Assembly (NCBI GenBank): GCA_006954465.1
Contig: LVVU01000109.1
Location: forward strand, 1 to 6,251
DNA: 6,251 nucleotides
Source: Candidatus Methanoprimaticola hominis
GTDB taxonomy: Archaea > Thermoplasmatota > Thermoplasmata > Methanomassiliicoccales > Methanomethylophilaceae
Direction: 5' to 3'
The notes beneath the pieces were generated by a model, which saw only the letters and a list, made by a program, of their open reading frames with translations, made no database searches and had not been told where the DNA came from. This document shows, piece after piece, positions 1 to 6,038 of this stretch (the stretch's first letter is position 1; each line of letters begins with the position of its first letter). The position numbers were made by a program, and so were the translations under genes.

Positions 1-84
1 TATTACACGAAGTTAGAGAGTAATACGGATTCAGAATACGTATGCACCAACGGTACCAACTCGCATGTCACCTAGCTTGTTATG

Positions 85-96
85 TTTTAAAATATA
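85..96. promoter_or_regulatory. Possible archaeal TATA box in the AT-rich spacer
   Basis: The stretch TTTTAAAATATA resembles archaeal TATA elements. It is nearly symmetric, so it could serve either strand. On the plus strand it would predict a start near 110-120; on the minus strand, transcription would leave the window to the left. No recognisable gene follows on the plus strand before 550, so a plus-strand product would be a small RNA or a long leader. In AT-rich DNA this match could be chance. Confidence 0.25.
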
Positions 97-111
97 CTAA
101 TTCTCTAGTAT
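94..111. repeat. Short inverted repeat (6-bp arms)
   Basis: ATACTA (94-99) and TAGTAT (106-111) form a perfect 6-bp inverted repeat around a 6-base spacer. It lies directly after the TATA-like stretch at 85-96, where a regulator or initiation complex could contact DNA. It is short and AT-rich, so chance is quite possible. Confidence 0.3.
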
Positions 112-150
112 TTGCGTTGTTGAACAGCCAGATGTTTATTGCATAAGTCA

Positions 151-167
151 TTAGAGCTTCGCTCTGG
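151..167. repeat. Small stem-loop AGAGC-TTC-GCTCT
   Basis: AGAGC (153-157) pairs with GCTCT (161-165) around the three-base loop TTC. Two further T-G wobble pairs can extend it at the base on the plus strand (151-152 with 166-167). No T-tract follows, so it is not an obvious terminator. Its function is unknown. Confidence 0.35.
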
Positions 168-202
168 CAGTTCTTACATCGCTGGAATATGTATTGTGCT
201 TT

Positions 203-244
203 TGATATCATTATATTGCAGTTCGTAGAATTGTAATGATATCA
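203..244. repeat. 11-bp inverted repeat built on TGATATCA palindromes
   Basis: TGATATCATTA (203-213) and TAATGATATCA (234-244) are exact reverse complements separated by 20 bases. Each arm contains the palindrome TGATATCA (203-210 and 237-244), and the right copy extends to the 10-bp palindrome ATGATATCAT. The element can therefore be read as one hairpin or as two identical operator half-elements 34 bp apart, a little over three helical turns. The nearest gene to the right starts at 550. I infer a protein-binding site or RNA hairpin and cannot say which. Confidence 0.5.
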
Positions 245-459
245 TAATTGATGAGAGGCAGGGTTCTGAATGAACGGCTTCGTATTACAACACGGCTTTG
301 ATATTTGTTGCCGACATGATGGGCATCACTCTTCTAATGGTTCAATTTGAAGCATCTCATTTCTCACATTCAACAACGACATCACATCATCACGCTAAAC
401 ACGGTCCCGGCGGTTTTGTGTATTCCTCCGTCGGTCCCTCCTTACATCGGACTCTTCTT

Positions 460-497
460 CCGGTGGGAAACGTCTTCACCGGCGGGGGCTCTCCCCC
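460..497. repeat. Two adjacent GC-rich hairpins upstream of the HAD gene
   Basis: CCGGTG (460-465) pairs with CACCGG (477-482) around an 11-base loop. One base later GGGGG (484-488) pairs with CCCCC (493-497) around CTCT. Both stems are perfect Watson-Crick and could fold on either strand. They lie ~25 bases before the TATA-like box of the HAD gene. No T-tract follows on the plus strand. They could belong to a structured RNA or an upstream transcript end, and may partly reflect the high GC content. Confidence 0.4.
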
Positions 498-521
498 TCG
501 TCGGCTTCCCCTCCGCAACGG

Positions 522-527
522 TATAAT
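522..527 (+). promoter_or_regulatory. Candidate TATA box of the HAD phosphatase gene
   Basis: TATAAT at 522-527, in an otherwise GC-rich stretch, is centred ~25 bases before the ATG at 550. In archaea the TATA box lies about 26 bases before the transcription start. Transcription would therefore begin at or within a few bases of the ATG. The lack of any purine-rich ribosome binding site just before the ATG (CATCACCTGTTC precedes it) fits a leaderless mRNA. The match to the usual TTTATATA-like consensus is only partial. Confidence 0.4.
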
Positions 528-549
528 CCAGCCTCGCCATCACCTGTTC

Positions 550-1218
550 ATGGCAGAGCGCTTCAAGGCCGTCGGATTCGATATGGACGGCACATTCCTC
601 AAGACCCGTGTGGACTACGACCGTCTCAACAACGCGGACCTCAGGGTATTGGAGCGTCACAACATCCCGTTCGACAAGATCGACTTCGGCGGAAGGGCCA
701 AGAGGCTCAGGACCCCGATCAAGAACTGGCTCGAAGCCAATGGCCGCATCGACGAGTGGCCGCAGATCTACAAGGAGATCGAGGACGAGTGCCTCGATTC
801 CGAATGCGAGTTCGTCTCGGAGGCCGTCCCGTTCCCCGGTTCCGTAGAATCCCTTCCCCTGATCAAGGAGAAGGGTCTGAAGGTCGGTATTCTCACCCGC
901 GGAGGTCTGGAATACGCCCGCAAGGCACTCGGCCCCCTCTTCGATGAATTCGATTTCGTCATGGGGAGGGACTACTCGTTCTATGACGATGCGAAGCCCT
1001 CTCCGATCGCCATGCGCCAGTTCGCCCAGGGTCTCGGTGTGGATCCGAAGGAGATCATCTATGTCGGTGACAACCTGACCGATTGGCAGTCCGCCCGCGA
1101 TGCGGGTGCGGTGTTCGTCGGCGTACTGACGGGATCATGCACCGAGGAGGATTGGCTGAAGGCCGACCCCGATATGATCATCGTCGACCGCGCGGGCGAC
1201 GTGGTCGAGCTCCTCTGA
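550..1218 (+). CDS. HAD-superfamily hydrolase (phosphoglycolate-phosphatase-like)
   Basis: A 222-residue HAD-superfamily phosphatase, probably cytoplasmic, which should remove phosphate from a small phosphorylated metabolite through an aspartyl-phosphate intermediate. All four signatures are visible: motif I DMDGT (residues 11-15, nucleophile Asp11 and acid/base Asp13), motif II Thr116 in ILTRGG, motif III Lys149 in DAKPSP, and motif IV GDNLTD (173-178). The helical insert between motif I and motif II (~20-100) matches a subclass I cap, as in phosphoglycolate phosphatases, but the substrate cannot be read from sequence. The frame is open upstream to 298. I chose the ATG at 550 because MAERFKAVGFDMDGT is a normal HAD N-terminus and the upstream peptide is implausible. 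The gene is alone on the plus strand and converges on the oxidase gene. It ends with TGA. Confidence 0.85.
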   Translation: MAERFKAVGFDMDGTFLKTRVDYDRLNNADLRVLERHNIPFDKIDFGGRAKRLRTPIKNWLEANGRIDEWPQIYKEIEDECLDSECEFVSEAVPFPGSVESLPLIKEKGLKVGILTRGGLEYARKALGPLFDEFDFVMGRDYSFYDDAKPSPIAMRQFAQGLGVDPKEIIYVGDNLTDWQSARDAGAVFVGVLTGSCTEEDWLKADPDMIIVDRAGDVVELL

Positions 1219-1221
1219 AAT

Positions 1222-1263
1222 TCTGAAAGAAAAGATGTCCGGGCCGTCTCCGACCCGAAAAGG
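1222..1263 (-). terminator. T-rich tracts and second hairpin, minus-strand transcript end
   Basis: Reading the minus strand past the oxidase stop, a CCTTTT tract (1263-1258) is followed by a hairpin. CGGGTC (1257-1252) pairs with GGCCCG (1245-1240), with one G-U pair and loop GGAGAC. Then comes the pyrimidine tract TCTTTTCTTTC (~1235-1225). Archaeal RNA polymerase stops at T-rich tracts, so this is a credible end for the minus-strand transcript. It also lies in the 3' region of the convergent HAD gene, for which I see no good plus-strand T-tract. Confidence 0.45.
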
Positions 1264-1267
1264 TTGT

Positions 1268-1288
1268 GGAGGGGCCGTAGGCCCCTCC
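1268..1288 (-). terminator. Strong hairpin directly after the oxidase stop codon
   Basis: GGAGGGGCC (1268-1276) and GGCCCCTCC (1280-1288) form a perfect 9-bp GC-rich stem with a 3-base loop. It lies only three bases beyond the TGA of the FAD-linked oxidase (1292-1294). On the minus strand it is followed by ACAACCTTTT. This suggests a terminator or an mRNA 3'-end stabiliser for the oxidase transcript. Because the stem is symmetric it could also act on plus-strand read-through from the HAD gene, but no T-run follows in that direction. Confidence 0.6.
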
Positions 1289-1291
1289 GGT

Positions 1292-4042
1292 TCACTGGGT
1301 TCCGTCTCCGAGCTTGTGGACCCTGTCCAGGGTCTTGTTGTGCTCGAGATCGTCGTATCTGAACCTCTTGAGGTTCTTCTCGAAGGTCTTGTCGGCGGGG
1401 AGCAGCTTCTTCATGATCTGCATGAGGGCGCTTCCCATGCCCATGAGGGACTTGTTCATGTCCACTCCGAACCTGGTCATTCCGCAGGTGACGTGACCGG
1501 GGTTGACGACGTCGTGGGGGTCCAGGACGGTCTTGATCTCCCTGGTCTTCGCGGCGGTCTCGTGGTTGTGGATGACATCCATCGCCCAGGCGAAGAACAC
1601 TCCGAATCCGGTGGACCTTCCTCCGTACTCGGCGGCGACGTCGCCCAGGTAGAAGTTGAATCCGAAGGCGAGCATTCCGGTGAGCATCTCGTCGTCCTTG
1701 AAGTAGTAGGGCATGAACAGGGCGGTGGACCTGTCGACGAGGACTCCGATGACTCCTCCGGCCTCCATCTTCATCTCCTTGAATCCCTCGTAGCACCTGT
1801 CGGTGAACTCTCCCCAGTTGACGGTAGGCACGATGACCTCGGCAGGGATCTCTCCGACTCCGACCTTCCTGGCCCTGAACTCGTAGCACCTCTCGTCCCA
1901 CTCGCGGTCGGCGATCTCGTTGGAGATCTTCCTTCCTCCGGCGGCCTCGGCCATGGCGGTGACGGCAGCCTCCTCCATGTCGTTGTGCTTGGCGTCTCCC
2001 TGGAGGGTGACGAGCCACAGGTTCTTCACATCGGGGGCGTGGAGGCCGGCCTTGTGCTGGTTCTCGAAGTGCAGGTAGTCGGACCATGCGACGTGCAGGG
2101 GCTTGACGGATGCGTTGGCGACCAGGGCCTGCATGGGCTCGTTCATGTCCTTGAGGGCATCGAACTCGAAGGCGAGGGGCCTGACCTCTCCCATGGGGTG
2201 GATCCTCATGGTGAACGTGGCGATGAATCCCAGGGTTCCCTCCGCTCCGGAGAAGAACTGGTTCAGGTTGAAGGATGCGCGGTACGAGCCCATGTCATCC
2301 CAGCCGGTGGTGACGATGCTTCCGTCGTCCACGATGACCTCGGCGTTCAGGACGTTCTCTCTGGCGGAGCCGTACTTGTAGGATCCGATACCCATTCCGT
2401 TGGTGGAGTACCAGGCGCCGATGGTTCCCGAGGGGAACGACGAGGGGTAGGATCCGATGATGTAGCCCTTCTTCATGCAGGCTTCCAGGAGGTTCTTCCA
2501 GGTGCATCCGGCCTGTACCTTCACGTACAGGCCCTCCTCGTTGATCTCGACGACCTTCTTCATCTTCGAGGCCATGTCGAGGATGATTCCGCCCGCGGTG
2601 GGCATGCATCCGCCCAGTCCCCAGGAGGCGCTGCCCCTCGGGACCACGGGGATGCCGTGCTTGTAGGCGAGAGCGACGACGCCGGCGATCTGCTTGGTGG
2701 TCTCGGGCCTGACGATGACGTCGGGCACGTTGTTGAATGCGAGTCCCGCCTCCTTGGGGAGGGGGGCCATGTCGTGGCAGTACAGGATCTTGTCCATGCT
2801 GCTGGTGGTGACGTTCTTCTCTCCGACGATCGCCTTCAGCTCGGCGATGATCTTGTCGTCGACGGTCCTGGACAGCCTGGGCTCCTTGACCTCCCTGCCC
2901 ATGAATCCGCACTCGATCCTCCTGATGAATGCCTGGGTGTCGGCGTCCCTGTACTTGCTGGGGCACCTGAGGCTGGACCTTCCGCCGTACTCCTCCGCCT
3001 TGTCGGAGGCGAGCTGGTATTTGTCGCAGTCCTCCACACCGGTCAGCTTGACGGCGACGGTGCTCTTGTCGGGGACGTTCCCGGCGATCTTGAAGTCGGC
3101 GATGTCCTTGGCAGCGACGATGAACGCATCCATGTTCCTTAGGGGGACGTACATGGTGGGCGCGGTGGGGCAGACGCAGGCACCGACGGCGATGTTGCCG
3201 AACTTGTCGTCCGCGACGGACTGGTCGGCCTTGGTGGCACCGATCTCGGCCATGATCGCATCCGTAGCCTCGATATCGACGTCGACGAACTCCTCCTCTC
3301 CCTGGAACGCCATGACGGCGAGGTTCCCGTTGAAGGAGATCTGAAGGGGCTTGACGGAGGGCTCGTGGGCGATCCTGACGAAGGCCTCCTGCATCTTGGC
3401 GGAGTCCGCGAACTCGTAGGCGACGGCCTTGGTGACGCCCTTGGGGTGGAGCTTGAAGGTGACCTCGGAGACGATGGCCAGCCTGGCGGAGGATGCGCAC
3501 AGGGTCTGGATGAGGTTGAATCCGCTCATGTAGTATCCGATGTCGTCGAATCCGGTGACCAGGAGTCCGCCGTTGGAGTCGATGGCGCAGATGTTGTAGA
3601 CGCTGTCCTTGACGGTTCCGTACTTGAAGGATCCGATTCCGGCATCCTCGGTGTAGATCCAGTCCTCGACGGTGGGGCACTCCCCGGCAGGGATGACTCC
3701 CAGGGTGTATCCTTCGTCGTCGACCGCCTTCATCAGAGCGCTGAACTTGCAGCCGGCCTGGACCTTGACGGTCATGTGCGTCCTGTCGATGTCGATGATG
3801 TTCGCCATCTCGGACATGTCGATCAGGAGGGCGCCCTCGGTGTGGCTGCTCTTCCTGGACAGGGGGTACACGGAGACCCCGTGGGACATGGCGCTGGCGA
3901 CGATCTTGCCGAGCTCCTCGTTGTTGGAGGGCTTGGCGACGACGTCTCCGTCTCTGTTCTCGATCTTGGCGGTCCCGATGAGGGACGCGATGTGCTCGAT
4001 CTCCTCGGGGGTGATCGCTTTCACGCCGTTGATGCTCTTCAT
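1292..4042 (-). CDS. Tandemly duplicated FAD-linked oxidase (GlcD / FAD-binding type 4 family)
   Basis: A 916-residue soluble flavoprotein of the GlcD-like FAD-linked oxidase family, about twice the usual ~450-residue length. Residues ~1-390 and ~391-916 are two copies of the same fold. The second copy has the FAD-binding signatures: PRGSASWGLGG (468-478), PSGTIGAWYSTNGMGIGS (537-554), SGAEGTLGF (598-606) and the C-terminal LDPHDVVNPG (840-849). The first copy aligns along its length (VKVQAG at 92 and 507, GIGSFKYG/GIGSYKYG, SVKPL, EYGGRS at 351 and 805) but has PLSRKSSHTEG and CASSARLAI in place of the glycine-rich loops, so it probably does not bind FAD. No Fe-S cluster motif or transmembrane segment is seen. 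Relatives oxidise 2-hydroxyacids such as glycolate or D-lactate; the substrate here is unknown. The ATG is preceded by GGAGGT at 8-base spacing. It lies 55 bases after the DUF123 gene. It stops with TGA. Confidence 0.85.
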   Translation of the reverse strand: MKSINGVKAITPEEIEHIASLIGTAKIENRDGDVVAKPSNNEELGKIVASAMSHGVSVYPLSRKSSHTEGALLIDMSEMANIIDIDRTHMTVKVQAGCKFSALMKAVDDEGYTLGVIPAGECPTVEDWIYTEDAGIGSFKYGTVKDSVYNICAIDSNGGLLVTGFDDIGYYMSGFNLIQTLCASSARLAIVSEVTFKLHPKGVTKAVAYEFADSAKMQEAFVRIAHEPSVKPLQISFNGNLAVMAFQGEEEFVDVDIEATDAIMAEIGATKADQSVADDKFGNIAVGACVCPTAPTMYVPLRNMDAFIVAAKDIADFKIAGNVPDKSTVAVKLTGVEDCDKYQLASDKAEEYGGRSSLRCPSKYRDADTQAFIRRIECGFMGREVKEPRLSRTVDDKIIAELKAIVGEKNVTTSSMDKILYCHDMAPLPKEAGLAFNNVPDVIVRPETTKQIAGVVALAYKHGIPVVPRGSASWGLGGCMPTAGGIILDMASKMKKVVEINEEGLYVKVQAGCTWKNLLEACMKKGYIIGSYPSSFPSGTIGAWYSTNGMGIGSYKYGSARENVLNAEVIVDDGSIVTTGWDDMGSYRASFNLNQFFSGAEGTLGFIATFTMRIHPMGEVRPLAFEFDALKDMNEPMQALVANASVKPLHVAWSDYLHFENQHKAGLHAPDVKNLWLVTLQGDAKHNDMEEAAVTAMAEAAGGRKISNEIADREWDERCYEFRARKVGVGEIPAEVIVPTVNWGEFTDRCYEGFKEMKMEAGGVIGVLVDRSTALFMPYYFKDDEMLTGMLAFGFNFYLGDVAAEYGGRSTGFGVFFAWAMDVIHNHETAAKTREIKTVLDPHDVVNPGHVTCGMTRFGVDMNKSLMGMGSALMQIMKKLLPADKTFEKNLKRFRYDDLEHNKTLDRVHKLGDGTQ

Positions 4043-4050
4043 TTGAGATA

Positions 4051-4056
4051 ACCTCC
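4051..4056 (-). promoter_or_regulatory. Ribosome binding site of the oxidase gene
   Basis: On the minus strand GGAGGT lies eight bases before the ATG at 4042. This is a strong Shine-Dalgarno match at good spacing; it supports the chosen start and efficient initiation independent of the upstream genes. Confidence 0.75.
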
Positions 4057-4097
4057 GCTATGCGCGGTGTTTACGGAAGGTCGCAGGCGGTCGTTCG

Positions 4098-4105
4098 TTA
4101 TAATG
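4098..4105 (-). promoter_or_regulatory. Possible TATA box for the oxidase gene
   Basis: On the minus strand CATTATAA (4105-4098) lies at the very end of the DUF123 gene and shares its TAA stop. A transcription start ~26 bases further on, near 4073-4077, would leave a leader of about 30 bases before the oxidase ATG. GGAAAC lies just upstream, where a TFB-recognition element would sit. The alternative is read-through from the mmp operon, and both could operate. Confidence 0.35.
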
Positions 4106-4538
4106 GTTTCCCGCTCGGAAAAGAAATGAGATTGTATGAGATTAATCCGGCGGCCTCCGTCAGTCTGGCAATCGATTCCGGATCGCAGGAGAACAGGTGC
4201 GTTCCGCACTTGCAATCGGAGCATCCGAAGCCCTTCACGGAGGGGGTCATCCCGCACTCCTCCGCCATATGCGCAAGGGTGCATTCGGGGACCGGGTCGG
4301 GATAGGATTCGAGGGCGCGGACGTCGTCCGCTTCTTTGACCAGGTAATCCACATGCCACTTCAGGGTCTTGTCCCTCCTCAGGTGCCTGGACAGCCTCTG
4401 GTCCAGGCCTGCCATGGCGCTGCCCGTGTAGCAGTATGTTCCTTTAGAGAAATGGAAGGTGCCGAGGGCTCCGACGCGGATATCGCGATCGGAACCCAAG
4501 GCGATTACGAGGACGTACGTCCCCTTTCTGACGTTCAT
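4098..4538 (-). CDS. DUF123 (GIY-YIG-like) family protein
   Basis: A 146-residue cytoplasmic protein of the DUF123 family, related to GIY-YIG nucleases and sometimes found fused to endonuclease III. Family signatures appear in order: GTYVL near the N-terminus (7-11), GALGTFHFSKGTYCYTGSA (23-41), the RLSRHLRR helix (48-55), KWHVDYL (60-66), an acidic/cysteine patch with Cys86 and Cys95, and the C-terminal FGCSDCKCGTHLF (104-116). The clustered cysteines and histidines (Cys106, Cys109, Cys111, His114) could bind a metal; that is inference. Its biochemical function is not established. Its ATG overlaps the mmp7 stop in the arrangement ATGA, so it is translated by coupling to mmp7; only a weak AGGA-like site lies upstream. 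The length is close to that of stand-alone family members and it ends with TAA. Family assignment is firm, role open. Confidence 0.85.
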   Translation of the reverse strand: MNVRKGTYVLVIALGSDRDIRVGALGTFHFSKGTYCYTGSAMAGLDQRLSRHLRRDKTLKWHVDYLVKEADDVRALESYPDPVPECTLAHMAEECGMTPSVKGFGCSDCKCGTHLFSCDPESIARLTEAAGLISYNLISFPSGKPL

Positions 4539-5470
4539 GCCGACGAGCGCTTCCTGTCCTCGTCCTCGACCTGCGAACGGGTCTTGATGCGGACGACGAT
4601 GCTGCTATCGTCGATCTTCGACGGGGAGATGTCGGCTATCTCGCCGAGCCTCCTGCCGTAGACCATGACGTTCTCCAGATGCTCCCTGTGCTCCGCATAG
4701 GGGATCTTGATCCTCAGTCCGTCCAGGTGCAGCACCATCGGAGCGGGCCTGAGGCACATGTCGATCGGCTCGTATCCTTCGAGGATCTGCTTGATCTCCG
4801 CGGGATGGACGTACAGCGGGTCCTCCTCGAGGCTGCGCTTCTTGTCCTTGAGGATCCTCTCCATCGCATCGACGATCTCGTCGAGCTTCGCCCTCTCGTC
4901 GACGCTCCTCATCCTGGACGCCTTGCGTCCGACTCCCGAGATGATGGCATCGCAGGTGTCGTCGACACCCTCGGGCATGGGGCCGGAGACGAGCAGCGTG
5001 GGGACGTGGATGTCCCTCATGAGCTCGGCTTTGGTCTCGACGCAGGATTTGAAGTTGCCCATCATGAAGATGGCCCCGTCGTACTCGTCGACGATGCACC
5101 TCTCGGTCATGGATATCTGGGAGGTGCTCTTGCCGCGTCCCCTCGCCAATCCCATGACGACCGTGACCGCACCGCTCCTCCTCAGGATCTCGGCGATGTC
5201 GCAGATCGGGTGGGGCATGTGGTGCCTTCCCAGGGTGGGTCCGACCACTGCTATCTCGGTTCCCGCGAGGGGGACGTCCCTGACCTCTCCGCCGATGTCC
5301 TTGCATACTGCTTCAACAGCGGCGCGGTCCTCCTCGGGGACGGACATCACGACGGTCAGCATCTGGGAGCTGCGGTTCTTCTGGAGAACGACCCCTCCCA
5401 CATCCTCGATTATCTCGTACAGCTCGTCGGAGCGGTAGACCCCTCCGTCGTACATGAGGACCTCAAACAT
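4535..5470 (-). CDS. mmp7: Methanogenesis marker protein 7
   Basis: A 311-residue soluble protein matching methanogenesis marker protein 7, a family restricted to organisms with MCR. As I recall recent work, Mmp7 is part of the ATP-dependent complex that reductively activates the nickel cofactor F430 of MCR, with McrC, other Mmp proteins and the A2 ATPase. Recognisable features are the N-terminal FEVLMYDGGVY, the conserved GPTLGRHHMPHPICDIAE (77-94), the basic GLARGRGKSTSQ (107-118), the YDGAIFMMGNFKSC segment (130-143), and RPAPMVLHLDGLRIKIPY (241-258). The last ~12 residues are a charged tail. Scattered cysteines (56, 90, 125, 143, 173, 239) form no classical CxxC cluster. The ATG is preceded by GGGAGGTT at suitable spacing inside the end of mmp17. 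The gene overlaps mmp17 by eight bases and DUF123 by four. Confidence 0.85.
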   Translation of the reverse strand: MFEVLMYDGGVYRSDELYEIIEDVGGVVLQKNRSSQMLTVVMSVPEEDRAAVEAVCKDIGGEVRDVPLAGTEIAVVGPTLGRHHMPHPICDIAEILRRSGAVTVVMGLARGRGKSTSQISMTERCIVDEYDGAIFMMGNFKSCVETKAELMRDIHVPTLLVSGPMPEGVDDTCDAIISGVGRKASRMRSVDERAKLDEIVDAMERILKDKKRSLEEDPLYVHPAEIKQILEGYEPIDMCLRPAPMVLHLDGLRIKIPYAEHREHLENVMVYGRRLGEIADISPSKIDDSSIVVRIKTRSQVEDEDRKRSSA

Positions 5471-6035
5471 CCGCGGAACCTCCCATGGCGATGTGCTCCT
5501 TCCTTCCCTCTTCGACCATCTCCGGCAGGAGGATCTCCTCCGTGGCGACGACGGTGATGACGTTACCGGACATCAGGGTCTTCCTGTTCTTGATGCCTTC
5601 CGGCATCGTCCTCCACAGGGCGCCCATGATCTCCCTCCTGTCCTCCTCCCCGGAGGATACTACGATGTTCGAGACATCGGATTCCTCCGCGTTCGCGACG
5701 ATCAGATCGAACCTGGTCTGCTGCTCCACTGCGCTTCTCCCGTATCTTGCGAACAGGGCGCTCAGGATGTCGGGGGCGTAGCGCTCCTCGGTGATGGTCA
5801 CGTGGACCCCTCCGACGTCAGTCCTCACAGTGGATACGTCTCCCACGGATTTCGGTCCGGGCGCCGCCTTGAGGGCGATCGAGAAGATGAACAGGGGGAC
5901 GTCCGGCCTGAGGGTCAGCCTCACCCTGTCGATGAGGACGGCCTTGTTCAGGTCGCTCATGATCTCATCGAAGAGTCCGGAATACGCTTCGGTACCGTAT
6001 TGGTCCGCTCCTACTACCTCTATCTCCATCGGCAT
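5463..6035 (-). CDS. mmp17: Methanogenesis marker protein 17
   Basis: A protein of up to 190 residues matching methanogenesis marker protein 17, which co-occurs with MCR and, as I recall, has been reported in the MCR activation complex together with Mmp7. Visible features are the N-terminal VVGADQYGTEAY, an RLTLRPDVPLFIFSIALK strand region (39-56), TEERYAPDILSALFARYG (82-99) followed by the VEQQTRF segment (103-109), and a C-terminal METAL-free, acidic tail (EEILLPEMVEEGRKEH). No cysteine is present, so it binds no cluster through thiolates by itself. Two start codons compete: ATG at 6035 and ATG at 6029. The purine run GTGAGGG sits directly against the first but ~6 bases before the second, so 6029 (MEIEVVG, 188 residues) may be the true start. 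It follows mmp15 by three bases and overlaps mmp7 by eight. Confidence 0.82.
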   Translation of the reverse strand: MPMEIEVVGADQYGTEAYSGLFDEIMSDLNKAVLIDRVRLTLRPDVPLFIFSIALKAAPGPKSVGDVSTVRTDVGGVHVTITEERYAPDILSALFARYGRSAVEQQTRFDLIVANAEESDVSNIVVSSGEEDRREIMGALWRTMPEGIKNRKTLMSGNVITVVATEEILLPEMVEEGRKEHIAMGGSADV

Positions 6036-6038
6036 CCC

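Larger units (their letters stand above)
1..549. other. Long intergenic region, AT-rich then GC-rich, no gene recognised
   Basis: No convincing protein or RNA gene is visible here. Roughly the first 400 bases are AT-rich and have many short inverted repeats and TATA-like stretches. Bases ~420-549 switch to GC-rich, pyrimidine-rich sequence on the plus strand. The frame of the HAD gene stays open upstream to about 298, but the implied peptide (runs of His, Ser and Pro, no family pattern) does not look like a real protein. I searched by eye for tRNA T-loop signatures and for box C/D pairs and found no complete set. The region probably holds regulatory DNA for the HAD gene, for an unseen gene to the left, or for a small RNA. 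Confidence 0.6.

Noticed and set aside
270..350. 26-codon open frame with GAGG-like purines upstream
   Set aside because: Too short, no homology recognised, and the ribosome binding site match and spacing are poor; not enough to call a gene.
336..352. GGTTCAA resembling a tRNA T-loop
   Set aside because: The following bases do not close a T-stem and no acceptor or anticodon stem could be found around it.
387..393. Box C-like GTGATGA on the minus strand
   Set aside because: No CTGA box D follows at a suitable distance, so a C/D guide RNA is not supported.
298..549. N-terminal extension of the HAD protein by 84 residues
   Set aside because: The extension has no recognisable domain, runs across the AT/GC composition change and the TATA-like box, and HAD proteins normally begin just before motif I.
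1235..3142. 635-codon plus-strand open frame opposite the oxidase gene
   Set aside because: It is in exact codon register with the oxidase and is open only because that gene avoids TTA, CTA and TCA. Its peptide is a low-complexity mix of Val, Gly, Asp, Leu and His with no family pattern.
2295..3680. 461-codon minus-strand frame within the oxidase gene
   Set aside because: The peptide is dominated by Arg, His, Gly and Gln, typical of a shifted frame of GC-rich coding DNA; the oxidase frame has recognisable motifs throughout.
4679..5557. Long plus-strand frames opposite mmp7
   Set aside because: They mirror the mmp7 coding sequence and have skewed, motif-free compositions; mmp7 itself is clearly recognisable on the minus strand.
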